Shown here one piece after another: positions 1 to 12,857 of a DNA stretch of 64,000 nucleotides (the first letter of the stretch is position 1; every line of letters begins with the position of its first letter). Source of the stretch: Evernia prunastri (Eukaryota; Ascomycota; Lecanoromycetes; Lecanorales; Parmeliaceae). Both the position numbers and the translations under genes were made by a program. The notes beneath the pieces were generated by a model. That model ran no database searches. It had not been told where the DNA came from and saw only the letters and a list, made by a program, of their open reading frames with translations. Location: assembly GCA_003184365.1 (NCBI GenBank), contig NKYR01000111.1, positions 1 to 64,000 of the forward strand. Direction: 5' to 3'.

Positions 1-96
1 CAATGGCGAGTGCGATGAGGAGGCAATGGCGAGTGCGATGAGGAGGCAATGGCGAGTGCGATGAGGAGGCAATGGCGAGTGCGATGAGGAGGCAAT
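1..96. repeat. 23-bp minisatellite, four copies
   Basis: Four perfect 23-bp units start at 1, 24, 47 and 70, each beginning CAATGGCGAG, followed by a 4-base remnant. The array probably continues left of the window. The unit is GC-rich and shows no RIP-type mutation, although the adjoining sequence is extremely AT-rich. The period is not a multiple of three, so a repeated protein is unlikely. Confidence 0.95.
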
Positions 97-3000
97 CATT
101 ATACGCGATAATTATTAATATTAAATAGTAAATATTTAATGATCGATTATCAAAGATATTATAATATATCAATCTTATATAACTAAAAGAATTTCTTTTA
201 ATTCTTTTACTACTGTTTTCATATATATTCTTCGATTATATTTTAATAAATTTTGGATATATATTAAATAATATAAAAATTTAATTATTAAAAAATTCTT
301 TTTTAACAAAAAGTGAAATCTTTGAAAGATTTTAATGAGAATTAATTTAATATAATCGTTTTCAAGATTTTAATTATTTTATCTTTATCACTCGAATTTC
401 GCGCTAATTCAATTGAAATTTCGAACTTCGCGAGCGTTAAAACTCGTAAATCTTAAAATCGTTTTTAAAAAGATATAGAGTGAAGAACAAAAGATTATTT
501 TAATTATTCGACATTAGTCTTACTTTAACTATTCGATTTCTAACTTTAATTATTTGATATTAAACTTACTTTAATAATTCGACGCTTAAAATATACGAAC
601 GAAGAAAAGCATTAAAATTATAGAATAGAGAATCGTCAAGATCTCGATTCGACTAAAGATCGAGTTAAGATCGATCTTAACATCGCTCTATAAGCGACTT
701 TATATAGATCGCTCTTTGTATTATAACACTTTATAATTAATATAACTAAGTGTTCTATCACATAATTTTGATAATCTATTCTTAATAAAGTTTAACTTAA
801 TCGAGATTTTCATTAAAATAATAATCGATTTAAACTTTTATATATTATTATCTCGAAGAACTCGTTTAATATGATCGACTTATCTTAAATAAATCGTTTT
901 ATTAATATAATCGCGAGTGGTAATTATTTTCAAATAATAAACGTACAATTTCAAATTCTTTATATAAAATTTAATATTAAATATATTTTTAATACTATCG
1001 TCGAATCTCTCATATATATATCTCTTACGAGTAAGCAAAGATATAATTAGAACGAATCAACTAAATTGTGTGTGTATAATGTGAATTGTGTCTTAGCTAG
1101 AAGCATATAGAAAAGCTATATATATGCTAAGTTTAACTTGACGTCAAATCGTGACTTAACTCGATTTCTTCGCACTGTTTTAATAATTATCTTTTTCTTC
1201 GAAAATCATAACGTTCTCGAGATAAGAGATTATTTCGAAGATTTTTCGCAGACTACGCGGGCGTAGAAGTAATTAGTAATTTATAGAACGAAGTCAAGTA
1301 TAAGAGTTCGTTCGAATATTATAAAGATTCGACGTAAGATCTCGCGAGCGTAGTAGTAAAAAAGTAGTTTATAAAACGAAGTTAAGTTTAAGAGTTTGTT
1401 TAAATAGATATAAAGATTCGATAAATAAAAGAAAGATTAACGAATTATTTTTCACTCTTCGAATTAAAATTAAGTATATACGTATTGTTATTAAAAGAAG
1501 TAAAGATTGATAAAGAATTACTTATTTAGTTATAATTGAGAACGTAGATTTAAATATAATAAAGAAGAATTTATTGTAAGTAATTTTAATATAGACGTAA
1601 ATCGAGTAATTAAATCGATAACGATAAAAAGTTGAAAAGTTTCGAAACGCGTAGTCATAATTATATTAAGGTCGATATACGCATTTTATTTAGTAAAGCT
1701 ATCTTCGCTTAATGAGATCGAAAATACGTGATTGAAAATCGACGAGAAATTAGATATAGTAGTAAATAATTTTAATATAAACGAAAATTGAGTTATAATT
1801 ATTAGATCGAAAATAACAAAGAATAAAATAAGATAAAAAGATTTTAATATAGACGAAAGTTAATTCGTTATCGCGAGATTAAGAACGATAAAAAGTTAAT
1901 CGACGAGATAAATATTGACAATACCTTGATATCTATCTAATAATTTCGAAGACGAATTTTGACTTATTACTTTATTATATATTTTCTTCTATAACTTAAC
2001 AATATTACGTTTAAAATTCAACTCGATCGAGTTTAGATCGACTAATTAATTATCGATCGATTTTGAAATAAATTCGTCGTAAATATTATAAACGATCTTT
2101 TTTTCTAAGAATAGCTTTTAACTTATATTATTCTTTTATTGCTTAAAGTTCTTTATCCATTTACTTGACTAATAACGAAAGATTAAATAAATAAGTTTAA
2201 AAAAAAACTATTAAAATTTTTCTTTATCTTTTTATCGCTTTTAATAATAATATTTATTATCTTAAGAGCGATATTCGAATATATCTCGAATTTAATTATT
2301 TGCTTTTTATTATTCTCGTCGTCGAGCTTCGTTGCGATCTTAAACGTCTTCTTAATTAAATATCTCGTCTTATTATATTCGTTTAGCAGAAATTATATTA
2401 TATTAAATTATTATTGTTACGATTTTATCTTTCGCGACTTATAATTTTTTCTTTTTATTTTTTATTTTTTTCTTAATTATATTATAATAAGAGTATTTTT
2501 TATTATACTTATCTAAGTTATTTTAATCGTATATATACTTGATAATAAGAGAGAATTTCTCTCGAAAATCGATTCGAGCTTTCTTTCGTGACGATTCTTT
2601 CTCTAATTATCTTTTTCTTATTAATCTTTAATAAGACGTTTTATCGCTATTAACGAAAGTAGAATTAGAATTATCGTTGAAAGTAAGAGTTTTAACGAAA
2701 GTAGAAGCTTACGCGAAGAAATTTAGAACTTCGACGAAAGTAGAAGTCTACGCGAAGATTTTCTTCTTAATCGATTTCGTTTTAACGAGAAGTTTCGCTG
2801 CGAATTCGATAAATTCTATTTTAACTTTCTCGACGTCGTAATTATTATTTTATACTTCGCACTTATCGTCTATAATTACTATATAATTTACGTGAAACTT
2901 ATATTTATTCTTAGTAATTAAGCGTTCGAGTTCGTTATTTATTTTCCCTTTATTGTATATCTAAAACTCGTTGAAAATTATCGCATAATATTATTCTTCG

Positions 3001-3294
3001 TTAACGAGCATTTTTGTTATTTTATTTTTAGATATTGATAAGATAATAAGTCTCTTTATAGCGAATACAATCGATTATTTCTTATATCTAATATTCATAC
3101 TTATTATATTTATACTTACGATCTTCGTCGCTTAAATATTTAATATATTAATATTATTAAGCGATAGTAAGATTCTATTAAACTTACTTATAAAAGAGTT
3201 TTATTCGTTATCGAAAATCGCTTTATCGCAGAAATATTCTTCGTTTATCGATAATCCCTCGATTTATTTTAAATATAATTACGATCTTATAATA

Positions 3295-3877
3295 GATAAG
3301 TATAGACCCATGAATTCAATTCATGATGCGAGAGGGTAAAAAAATTAAAAAACTAATTTTTGCTTTTTTTCCGAATTTATCAGGATTTTAATAGTTGATT
3401 TTTTTTTTTTTTTTTTTTTTTTTCAACATGACTCGGAATCGAACTTGAATACTACAAGTACAACGTATACATTCTACCGTTCTACTAATCTACTAAATTT
3501 ACTACTACATAATAAAGTTCTCTTATTAAAGTATATATTTTTAAAAGAGATTAACTTATTTCTTGAGAGTAAAAATTTTCAGCTTGACTGTTATCAATGT
3601 TTATAAGATCGATTTTGATAACTTTTGATTCTCTGAATAGCGCAAAGAAGTCTGCAGAATTTAAAAAAAAATCTAAAAAGTAATAGAAAAACAAAAAGTT
3701 ATTCAAGTTGCAAAAAGACTACAACCAAATTTTGATGTTTCTGCGCTCGGGAGGCCTAGCGGACTGACTAAGCGCGCTATATCAAAAAGCGTAGAAAGAT
3801 CGATTTTTTGATTGGCTGCACATACAAATTCAAGGTTTTTTAGCTCAGCCCTACCTTATGTTTTTATATATACTGAT
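3295..3877 (+). repeat. Left arm of a 4.3-kb inverted repeat pair
   Basis: The outer end (AAGTATAGACCC then the palindrome ATGAATTCAATTCAT) matches, in reverse complement and with C-to-T/G-to-A changes, the outer end of 7231-7648. The inner part also matches: a GCGCTCGGGAG block, a TAGCTCAGCCCTACCTTATG block and a TATATACTGA end. The middle differs because this arm carries a tRNA-like insertion with a T-tract. The two arms could be long terminal inverted repeats of one DNA transposon or two opposed copies of a repeat. Confidence 0.6.
3399..3500 (-). mobile_element. tRNA-like retroposed fragment with A-tail (SINE-like)
   Basis: On the minus strand, 3500 down to about 3424 resembles a tRNA: an A-box-like stretch with GGTAGAATG, then a B-box-like GTTCGATTCC at 3435-3444. 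It is followed directly by a run of 25 A (T25 at 3399-3423 on the plus strand). A tRNA gene would end in a T-run, so the A-run suggests a retroposed tRNA or tRNA-derived SINE. The stems pair poorly, consistent with RIP damage, so this is not called a functional tRNA. Confidence 0.4.
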
Positions 3878-4865
3878 TACTCTTCGTAAACATTTATTTT
3901 ATATAATCTCTAATATTTTAATATAAAATCGTTTACTCTTTCGAAGATCTCTTAATATATATTATATTACTATTATGAATATTATTATTAATTATATTAT
4001 CAAACTATATATCTATCTTATCTTATTAAGCGTGATTTCTTCAATCGATATTATTATTATTAATAAAGCTTAATATTATAACTTTATTTTAATCTTAATC
4101 TCTCTAATATAAGATTCTTAACGAAACTTTTCGTCGATTTATAATTTTAAAATTTAAATATTAATCTTTAATCTCGTTATTATAAAATCTAAATTAACAT
4201 TAATCTTTATATTAAACTTTGTAAAACTTTTTATTAAATAAATTAACTTATATTTCTTCGACGCGAACGTCGCTTTATACGTTTTTAATTAATATAAATA
4301 AATCTTATATATCTTCTTAAAAATCTCGTAATTTATCTTAATATCTTTTCGTATATTATCAAATAAATATTATTTACGAATTCTTCTATTTATAATCTTA
4401 ACTTAGTTTTTATATATTTTTCGATTAAAAGAATAGTAAAGAATAAAAAGAGAATAAGCGATATCGAAGATTTTTACGAGATTTTTATCTTCGTAGATTT
4501 AAATTTATTTTCCTTTTTTTTTAAAATAAAAAAGATTTCTCTTTAATAAAAAAGCTATTTATTTAATTTACGATCAATTTTAATTTTTTTTTCTATCTAA
4601 GATTATAAAGTAAATAATAATAAAAGACGTTATTAAAAATCTCTATTATATTCAATAAAAGAAGATTAACGACTTTATTCTTTTTATAATCTCAGACTAT
4701 ATCCATTATATCTATTATTATCTTTAACATTTTTTTTATTAAATTTTTTTTTTCAATAAAAAAAGATTATTATTTTTCGCGTAATTATTATCTTTAATAT
4801 CTTTTTTTAATATACTTAAAAACGCGATTAATCTATATAATTTTAATTTTAAATAATTCTCTTTC

Positions 4866-5749
4866 TTGATTGATTGATTGTTTTATACGCCTATGCTAGC
4901 TACTTGATGTAAGCTAATGAGGGTAACATTAACGCTGAACCAGCTTTACGGCTGGGCGTTGAAGAAACCTGAGGGCGAACCTCTGGACAAAAACTTCAAC
5001 TAAACAGTACGCTCTCCCTTCTGCTGTGCTCCTTAGGAGCCCTATTACACCACCGCACATCTCTCTACTTCTTTGCGCCGACTCTTCTATTCTCTGACTT
5101 TTGTATCTCTGATCGCCCCCGCCTCTAGAGGCGGGTACGATCGCTTCTTCGTGCGCCCTTTTTGGGCTTAATGGTCTCCTCTACCCCGAGGGGTAGTCTT
5201 GACCGTTGGAGTTGTTCGCTGGCCAACTCGAAGCTGTTNCGGTGCTACAGTTCCACACGGTGTGAACCGCGTCTGTCAGCGATTCCAGCGCCGTTTCCAC
5301 CGATCTACCTTTCCTAGCTCCCATTTGTTGTTGAGGGAGAAGACTATAGCTTTCCGCCAGTCTCGATAGTCGCTTCGAGATCACAGTTTCCAGTGCTTTA
5401 CCTAGTGTGTCAAGTAAGGCTATCGGTCGATATGCTTTAGGTTCCGAGTAGTCAGGCTTGTTCGGCTTCTTTAATATCACCGTGTTAGCCTCCTTGAAGA
5501 ACCTTGGGTGGTGTCCAAGGTCGAAGCAGGCTTGGAAGAGCCTGGTGAGAGAGTCTAAAATGTGTGGGGCCACACACCTCAGGAACCTGTTGGGGATACC
5601 TGAGACGCCCGGGGCTTTGTCCGCTGCCGGGTGCGTGATCGCTTTCAACCCCTCGTCACTGCTGATCTTGTCTCCTATGGGCACTGGAGTCGGGTACTGA
5701 GTGCCTGGGATATCTTCCAGATCGGCCGCCGGGGTGGGCGGGAATTCTC
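4866..5749 (-). mobile_element. Tad-like LINE copy A (5'-truncated, gapped)
   Basis: Reading on the minus strand, 5749-5240 encodes the start of a LINE reverse transcriptase with a PGVSGIPNRF block and a KPNKPDYSEPKAYRPIALL block. After an N at 5239 the sequence jumps to the C-terminal coding end and 3' UTR, finishing at a (CAAT)n tail at 4866-4880. Comparison with copy B (8807-10,562) shows roughly 1 kb missing at the N, so the N looks like a collapsed gap. The copy is nearly identical to B and far less AT-rich than its flanks. It starts about 190 bp further 5' in the protein than copy B. Confidence 0.85.
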
Positions 5750-7024
5750 TTTCTTTAATTTTCTTAAAACGATAATATTAATCTTTTAAAACTTTTTAAA
5801 ATAATAATCTAAATTTACGCAAGTTTGAAAAAAAATTTTAATCTTAAAGAATAATTTTTCGATAATTAGTCTAAAAAATCAATTCGATAGATTATCTACT
5901 TTTAAGATCTTATCGAATTTTAATTTAAAGATCATCTTACGTATCTCTTCTTTCGTAATTTAATTATCTATTAATAATAATAAAGAATATACTACTTTTA
6001 AGATATCGAAGATATCTATCTAAAAAGAAGACGAAAAAAAGGCTTTTTTAAAATATTGATTTTCTTTTTAAACGTAATTATTAAATCTTTTCTCGCTCTT
6101 CTTATTAACGAAAATTTCGATAAAAATCTAAAATAGATATTATTATTTATCGTTTAATTAATTATATCTTAGATTCTTTTAAATAATTATATTATTTCAT
6201 ATATTTCTCTTCGAAAATAAAGAATCTTTATTCTACTTATTATTTTATTTTTCTTCTTAATTATCGCTCTTTAAATATACTTTATATATTCGCTATAATT
6301 AATTCAATATTGAAATATCTTAATTTTTGCTTTGTTTATTACTTAATTATATTTTTCGTTTTAAAATAACTTATCTCTTTTTAATAATTTAATTTACGAT
6401 ATTATACTTTTTATTATTTTATCTAATCTTTCATAAAATATATTAATATATTCATTAATTTACTTCAAATTTATTAGAGATTCTAGAAAAAAATCGCGTT
6501 TAATATCTAAACTTTTTTAATTACTTTTTTTAATTTCGCTATTTTTCACTTATAACGCTATTATTCTAAGACACTCTTTATTATTAAATCGAGTTTTATT
6601 AACATTAAAAGGTAATTAGAATTGTACTATAATTTTAATTCTACTTAATATTAAATTATTATTTCTATCGTTTTTAAAAACAATGAAAGTTAAATTAATC
6701 ACACTCTTTTATTTTTAAAATCTTTATATTATTACTCTTTTAAATAGAGTTAACTTTATTTTTCTTTTTATAATTATTACGATCAAATTATCTATCTCTT
6801 TATAATATAAGAATTTATCGAAATTATATTAATTAAAATAATATAGATTAAAGTCTCTTAGTAAGAAATACTTTTTAGATTTTTATATTAGCTTTAAATT
6901 CCGTAATAGATTAAAGAAATTTTCTATCGAGAACAATAACGAGCTCGAATTACAGATATTATAAATAAAGAGTCTCTTTATTTGATCTATTCTTTTTTTC
7001 TATTTAAATCGAATCTTAAATATA

Positions 7025-7166
7025 TGTCAAGAAAATAGAACTGAATGTCATATATTTGTTTGTGGTGGAAAGATTGTTGATTATTCTATGTGTCTGCAGG
7101 GCAGATATATGCGTTCGAAACAACGTTATGCCGCTCATGAAGAAGAAGTCTTGACGTATCGTGACA
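7025..7166. mobile_element. 142-bp candidate solo LTR with 5-bp target duplication
   Basis: A non-RIP-mutated segment begins TGTCAAGA and ends GTGACA, with TG...CA termini. It is flanked on both sides by ATATA (7020-7024 and 7167-7171). The composition (for example TGTTTGTGGTGGAAAG and TGTCTGCAGGGCAG inside) contrasts sharply with the AT-rich flanks. ATATA can match by chance in such DNA, so the duplication alone is not proof. Confidence 0.55.
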
Positions 7167-7230
7167 ATATACTTATATTCTTATATATATATTTATATCT
7201 TAATTATTCGAATTTAATCACTTATTAATA

Positions 7231-7648
7231 TCAGTATATATAAAAACATAAGGTAGGGCTGAGCTAAAAACCCTTGAATTTTTATATGCAGTCAATTAAA
7301 AAAGCGATTGTTGTACGCTTTTTGGTATAGCGCGCTGAGTTAGCCCGCTAGATCTCCCGAGCGTAGGTATATCAAAATTTAGATATATCCTTTTTGCAAC
7401 TCAAATTGCTCTATTTCTTTAATACAAGATATTGTCAAACTTTCGCAAATTGTAGAGCTCAATCCGCGCTTTTCAACGATATAAAAATCTTTGAATTTGA
7501 TCAGATATTCATTGAGCGATGTTTGATTGAAGAGTTTACACCCTGAAGAGACCCCAAAATTTTTGTCCTCGGGGATGCGCGGCCCCGAAATCGGCCCTAA
7601 AGTCCTCAGAACACTTCACGAATTGAATTCGTGGGCCTATACTTGTAA
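7231..7648 (-). repeat. Right arm of the 4.3-kb inverted repeat pair
   Basis: In reverse complement this arm runs from AAGTATAGGCCCACGAATTC through a GC-rich stretch (GGGCCGCGCATCCCCGAGG) to TCAGCCCTACCTTATG and TATATACTGA. It matches the left arm at 3295-3877 at both ends and is less mutated, keeping GGCCC where the left arm has AGACCC. Copy A of the LINE and the 142-bp candidate LTR lie between the arms. Confidence 0.6.
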
Positions 7649-8806
7649 AAGTATATTCTTGTATCTCTTTTCGAGCGATATATCAAATAAAATTAACTAA
7701 TATTTAAATTATATGAGAATTTTATATATAAATTAAAATTTAATTCTTAAATCGTAAACACGTCGATATTTTAAATCTCTATATCTATTAATAAAGCAGT
7801 TATTATATCTAATTCGTTTTTTATATTATATTATAAAATTCTCAGCGTCGCGATATTCTTTATAATTCGCTATTTAATATCTTTATATCTCTTGATTCTA
7901 TAATAATTCTCTCTTACAATATTTATTATATTTTATTTATTATCATCTTTTTATACGTTAAATCGTACGTTATTTCTTTAAAAATAATAATTTCGTTAAT
8001 AAAAAAAATTCTACTGAGAAGAAGATCGTATAATTTTCTCAAAGACGCTCAATATTATAATCTTTCGTTATTTCGATTTTTTAACTAAAAGTATTAAACG
8101 TATCGTCGATCGCTCTACTTCTTATTTATCTCCTTATATATCTTAATCTCTCTTTTAAATACTTAACGTTTTTATCGATTTAAATATCTCTAAAATTATC
8201 TTTCTCTTCTTCTTCGAGTCTATTAATATAAATTCGTTATCTTTTTTTAAAAATATTAAAAGCGATCTCTTTTTTAACGATTCATATAATAAGACTTTAT
8301 TTGCTATTCTTTGACGTGTTTTTTAAACTTTTCTAACTCTAATTAAGTAAACTTTCTTTTTATACGTCGCGTGATCTACTTTCTCGCAGTTAACACAAAT
8401 TCTCGACGCCTCTAACGCCTTCTTCTAATAATTACAAATATTGTAAACCTAATCACACTCCGCGCAGCGCATAGAGTTCGGACACGCTCTAACTATATAT
8501 CCTCGTTTCTAACAGTTGAAGTATCATATTATAGTTGCTATCTGATCGTATCTCTCGGAAATTAATATATATAAGTTTATTTCTTTATATCATCGTATAA
8601 AAAACGATTTCAATATTTATTTATTTTAGATTTTAATTTAAAACGATTATTAAGATAAATAATGTTTTATGATTTATAAACTTTATTATCGAGACGAAAG
8701 TCTTATTATAATTTAAATCTTTACGTAAAAAACATTTAAGAATTAATTTAACGTATCTTATATCAAATAATTTTATCTTTAAATTCTTATTTTAAAATAG
8801 TTTAAT

Positions 8807-9886
8807 CCGGGCGTCTCAGGTATCCCCAACAGGTTCCTGAGGTGTGTGGCCCCACACATTTTAGACTCTCTCACCAGGCTCTTCCAAGCCTGCTTCGACC
8901 TTGGACACCACCCAAGGCTCTTCAAGGAGGCTAACACGGTGATATTAAAGAAGCCGAACAAGCCTGACTACTCGGAACCTAAAGCATATCGACCGATAGC
9001 CTTACTTGACACACTAGGTAAAGCACTGGAAACTGTGATCTCGAAGCGACTATCGAGACTGGCGGAAAGCTATAGTCTTCTCCCTCAACAACAAATGGGA
9101 GCTAGGAAAGGTAGATCGGTGGAAACGGCGCTGGAATCGCTGACAGACGCGGTTCACACCGTGTGGAACTGTAGCACCGCTAACAGTAAGAAAGTCGCCA
9201 GCCTACTTTCACTAGATGTCGCGGGTGCCTTCGATAACGTCTCGCACGAGAGACTCCTCCACAACTTAAGAGAGAGGAGAGTCCCGGAGAAGATAGTGAA
9301 ATGGACGTCCAGCTTTCTTAGGGACAGGGCGACATCGGTAACATTAGAGGGTCAGACAAGTGAGATGAGAGCAGTAGAGACTGGTATTCCCCAGGGATCG
9401 CCAATCTCTCCTGTATTATTCCTCTTCTTTAACGCCCCTCTGATTGAGCGATGCGCAAGAGCCGCTCTCCCTATTCAGACGGGAGGTTTCGTCGATGATA
9501 TTCACCTGCTGGCATACAGCGGGAGCACAGAAGACAACTGTAGAGTGCTACACAAGGCTCACGACATCTGCCTCGAGTGGGCCAAGACACACGGCGCAAC
9601 GTTCGCCCCTAAGAAATACGAGCTGGTACACCTAACAAGGAGCCCAAAGAGGTTCAATATGGAAGCATCCTTGGACTTCAACGAAGTCAAGATAGACCCT
9701 AGCCCAAGCATCAGGGTACTGGGCTTGCACGTGGATNTTCGCAGGGTGACCGGAGCATATAAGGCAACTCCCATCCCGGTCCTAGAGGCGGAGGCTTCTA
9801 TAGCCCCCCTGGAATACCAACTCGACAAGCTGGTATTGCAACACCAAGCTCTACGAGGTACCCACCCCGNCAGGGAACTTATATGA
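8807..9886 (+). pseudogene. LINE reverse transcriptase, 5'-truncated
   Basis: The frame is open from the truncation point. Recognisable RT blocks occur in order: GVSGIPNRF near the start, an AYRPIALLDTLGKALE block, the catalytic SLDVAGAFDNV (first Asp of the palm), GIPQGSPISPVLF, and the FVDD box near 9488-9499, the YxDD equivalent. These assign it to non-LTR retrotransposon RTs, closest in style to fungal Tad elements. It lacks the N-terminal endonuclease and has two N bases near the end, so it cannot be autonomous as assembled. Two Asp of the FVDD motif and the first-block Asp are present. Confidence 0.85.
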
Positions 9887-10304
9887 CGGCAGGTTCGACC
9901 ACCACAAGATGCTGAGGAAGGCTGAGAGCTCGGTCGCTGTCCAAATGAGAAGCGGCAAAATCGGGCTTAACGCATTCCTCAACAGGATAAGGGTTCCAGG
10001 TATCGACCCCGACTGCAGGTGCGGATGGAGAAGACAAGATGTCAAGCATATCCTCCTCTTCTGTCCGAGATCGCGGGAGGATAAACCACGGCTACTTGCG
10101 GAGGCGGGTACCAGGGACTTCCAGACAATGCTGACCACGACCAAAGGGATCCGGGTAGCGGCAAGGTGGATGGTTAACTCCGGCTGGTTAAACAGCTTCG
10201 AGTTGGCCAGCGAACAACTCCAACGGTCAAGACTACCCCTCGGGGTAGAGGAGACCATTAAGCCCAAAAAGGGCGCACGAAGAAGCGATCGTACCCGCCT
10301 CTAG
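9887..10304 (+). pseudogene. LINE ORF2 C-terminal end with zinc-knuckle-like motif
   Basis: After the N at 9870 a frame open from 9909 encodes about 130 residues, including CRCGWRRQDVKHILLFC near residue 37. That is a C-x-C...H-x4-C cluster of the kind found at the C-terminus of Tad/I-type LINE proteins. It stops at 10,304 and is followed by the 3' UTR shared with copy A. This piece belongs to the same protein as the RT at 8807-9886; the missing link is the RNase H region. Confidence 0.75.
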
Positions 10305-12814
10305 AGGCGGGGGCGATCAGAGATACAAAAGTCAGAGAATAGAAGAGTCGGCGCAAAGAAGTAGAGAGATGTGCGGTGGTGTAATAGGGCTCCTAAGGAG
10401 CACAGCAGAAGGGAGAGCGTACTGTTTAGTTGAAGTTTTTGTCCAGAGGTTCGCCCTCAGGTTTCTTCAACGCCCAGCCGTAAAGCTGGTTCAGCGTTAA
10501 TGTTACCCTCATTAGCTTACATCAAGTAGCTAGCATAGGCGTATAAAACAATCAATCAATCAAATAGAATTCTTTCTATCAGATAGAATTATTATATTAA
10601 AAACGAGCGAATATATCATATTAAGAATTTTCATCGTCATCGAGATTTTATAGAGATTATCGCTGTCATCTATTCTCTATCTATTCTATAACTCGAATTT
10701 CATAGATACATATAATATACGATTAAATCTAAATATTATTGTAATCGATTTTATTAACGATATAAATCTACTTATTATAGAAGAATTTTTAGAGAATAAC
10801 TATAACTTTCTTAAAAGAATTTATAACGAAGTCTATTTATTATAAGTCAAACGTTACAACTCAAAGTTTGATTTCAAGAAATATTAATTATTTTATTTCA
10901 ATAGAAAATAGAGAGAAGACTTAAATCTATTTCTTCGACTTAATATCACACAATTTATCGACGCGAGAGACTTTGTTATATACTTGAAAGTGTAAATCGA
11001 TAAAGAATTTCGATAAAATAATCGTATTAGAAAGATTCGCGCGAAGATTATCAAAAGTATAGAAGTATTAGTAAGAATATCGAAATTCATTTAAGACGAT
11101 AATTATAAGAGTATACGTCAGCTATATTAGACGATAGTGATATCGCAATTCTCATATGGCTGCTCTATCTAATATTAATTCAAAAACTTTTTAAAACATA
11201 ATAAGTTTTATTTATTAATTTTATAAAAAATATAATTATTAACGTTAAGAAGAATTATCGAAGCATTTAGAGTTATATTTATTTTAGTTCTCGATATAAA
11301 AGCATATATTTTATCGATCAAATAGCGACTAAAGAAGCTAATCTCTAAAGCGATATTAAGAATCGCAATTAATTTCTTCTATTATAATATTATCAAGTTT
11401 CGTATAAAACGATAAAAATTTAAAAAAAAAGTCAAAGAAAAACAAACTAATTAGTTTACTAGAAAGATATATCAAACGCTTTAAATCTCTCTATAATAAT
11501 ATTCAACAACTCGAAAAGTTATAATTATTTAATGTCTTATCGAAATAAATTTTTTTAAAGACGATTATTTTCAAAATCAAAGAAGTAGCAAGAAAACTTT
11601 CGAAACGATTCACTAAAAAGAATTATATTATATTCTATATCGACGATAGCGAAATTAATAAAAAAGTGAAAACTACTGCGATATTCTATACAATAAGATC
11701 GTTATAACAAATTTTTATAAGATTTAATATATGATATACGATTTATTCGACTAAGTTATATAATATTATTTAAACATTAACGATAGCACTACTCAATTAA
11801 CTGTATTTTATTAATACGATCGTTATTAATATCGATAATTAATCGTCTATAAAAATTATAGAGGATTTAGAAAAGAAATTAGATTAAATATATATTATGC
11901 AGATAATTTAATTAATCGACACTCTTCGAAAACAAGAAATCTCTATCAAATTATATTAAATATTAATTTATATCGATATATTGATATATTAAATAACGAA
12001 TAAATTAATATAAAGACGAAGAAAGTTATCGACTGAATATTTAGAATATTATATAATAAAGTAGTGAAAAGAGATACTAACGAGATCGTTTCTTAATTAA
12101 TTATCAAATATAAAATAATAATAATGATCAAAACAGCTATTAGAAAATATATCTATCGACAATAAATTAAGAAGTAAGTTTTTGAGTCACGCGATAATGC
12201 TCTGAGAAAGATTTAACTTATATCGTCTAATAAAATTATACGATTACACGTTAGAATTAAACGAACTAAAATATCGCTAATCACTTAAATTCTAATCGAA
12301 AAGATTAATCTTAAAATCTTTCTATTCAGTAGAAGAGTATTAAATATCGATAATAATAAATGTAAATACAAACGAATTAGACAGACTATTCGTTATCTAT
12401 TATACGAATATAGACGCTTTACAAAGTAAAGAAGTAAACTTTAAACGACGAAAAGAAGAAAGATATCGAAAAAAAAAAAAAAAAATCTATAAAAATATGT
12501 TAATCGTCTTTCGCTATATATTCATAACGACGAATTTTATATAAAATACGAAATTTATCAAGTAATTTCGAGTTCTGAATAAAGAATAATAAAAAGAATT
12601 CGTAAAGATATAATATTAAAAGTAGAACGAGATTAAGAGATGAAGAGCTTAGCGCTATAAAATATCTCTTTACAAAAATATATGCAATAGAATAACAGAT
12701 GAATTCACATCGATTTATAGAGTCTCATTTTATTGAGATGATGCGATTGATCAAATCTATTGATAGATTGATTACGTAATCTCGTATAGTTGGCTCACTA
12801 AGGGTCGAACTTCA

Positions 12815-12857
12815 GGGTAGTATGAATAAATCAATCAATCAAATCAATCAATCACTA
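12815..12857 (+). repeat. (AATC)n tract at the isochore edge
   Basis: AATCAATCAATCAAATCAATCAATC resembles the simple-repeat tails of LINE copies A and B, so it may mark the 3' end of another decayed LINE. The preceding 100 bp (GGCTCACTAAGGGTCGAACTTC) differ from the tails of A and B. The tract sits exactly where AT-rich DNA changes to normal composition. Confidence 0.5.

Larger units (their letters stand above)
8807..10562 (+). mobile_element. Tad-like LINE copy B (5'-truncated)
   Basis: A GC-normal insertion starts abruptly at CCGGGCGTCTC inside AT-rich DNA and ends in (CAAT)n at about 10,550-10,562. It holds reverse transcriptase, the C-terminal coding end and a 3' UTR shared with copy A. 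Two N bases (9737 and 9870) interrupt the region between RT and the C-terminus, where the RNase H domain would lie, so that domain is probably lost in collapsed gaps. Non-LTR features: no LTRs, 5' truncation and a simple-repeat 3' tail. The inverted orientation relative to copy A is notable. AAATAG occurs near both ends, but not exactly at the 5' junction, so I do not claim a target duplication. Confidence 0.9.

Noticed and set aside
1..96. CRISPR-like array
   Set aside because: Contiguous identical units without spacers; this is a minisatellite in a eukaryotic genome.
3424..3500. A functional tRNA gene on the minus strand
   Set aside because: Stem pairing is poor and a run of A, not T, follows it, so a retroposed relic fits better.
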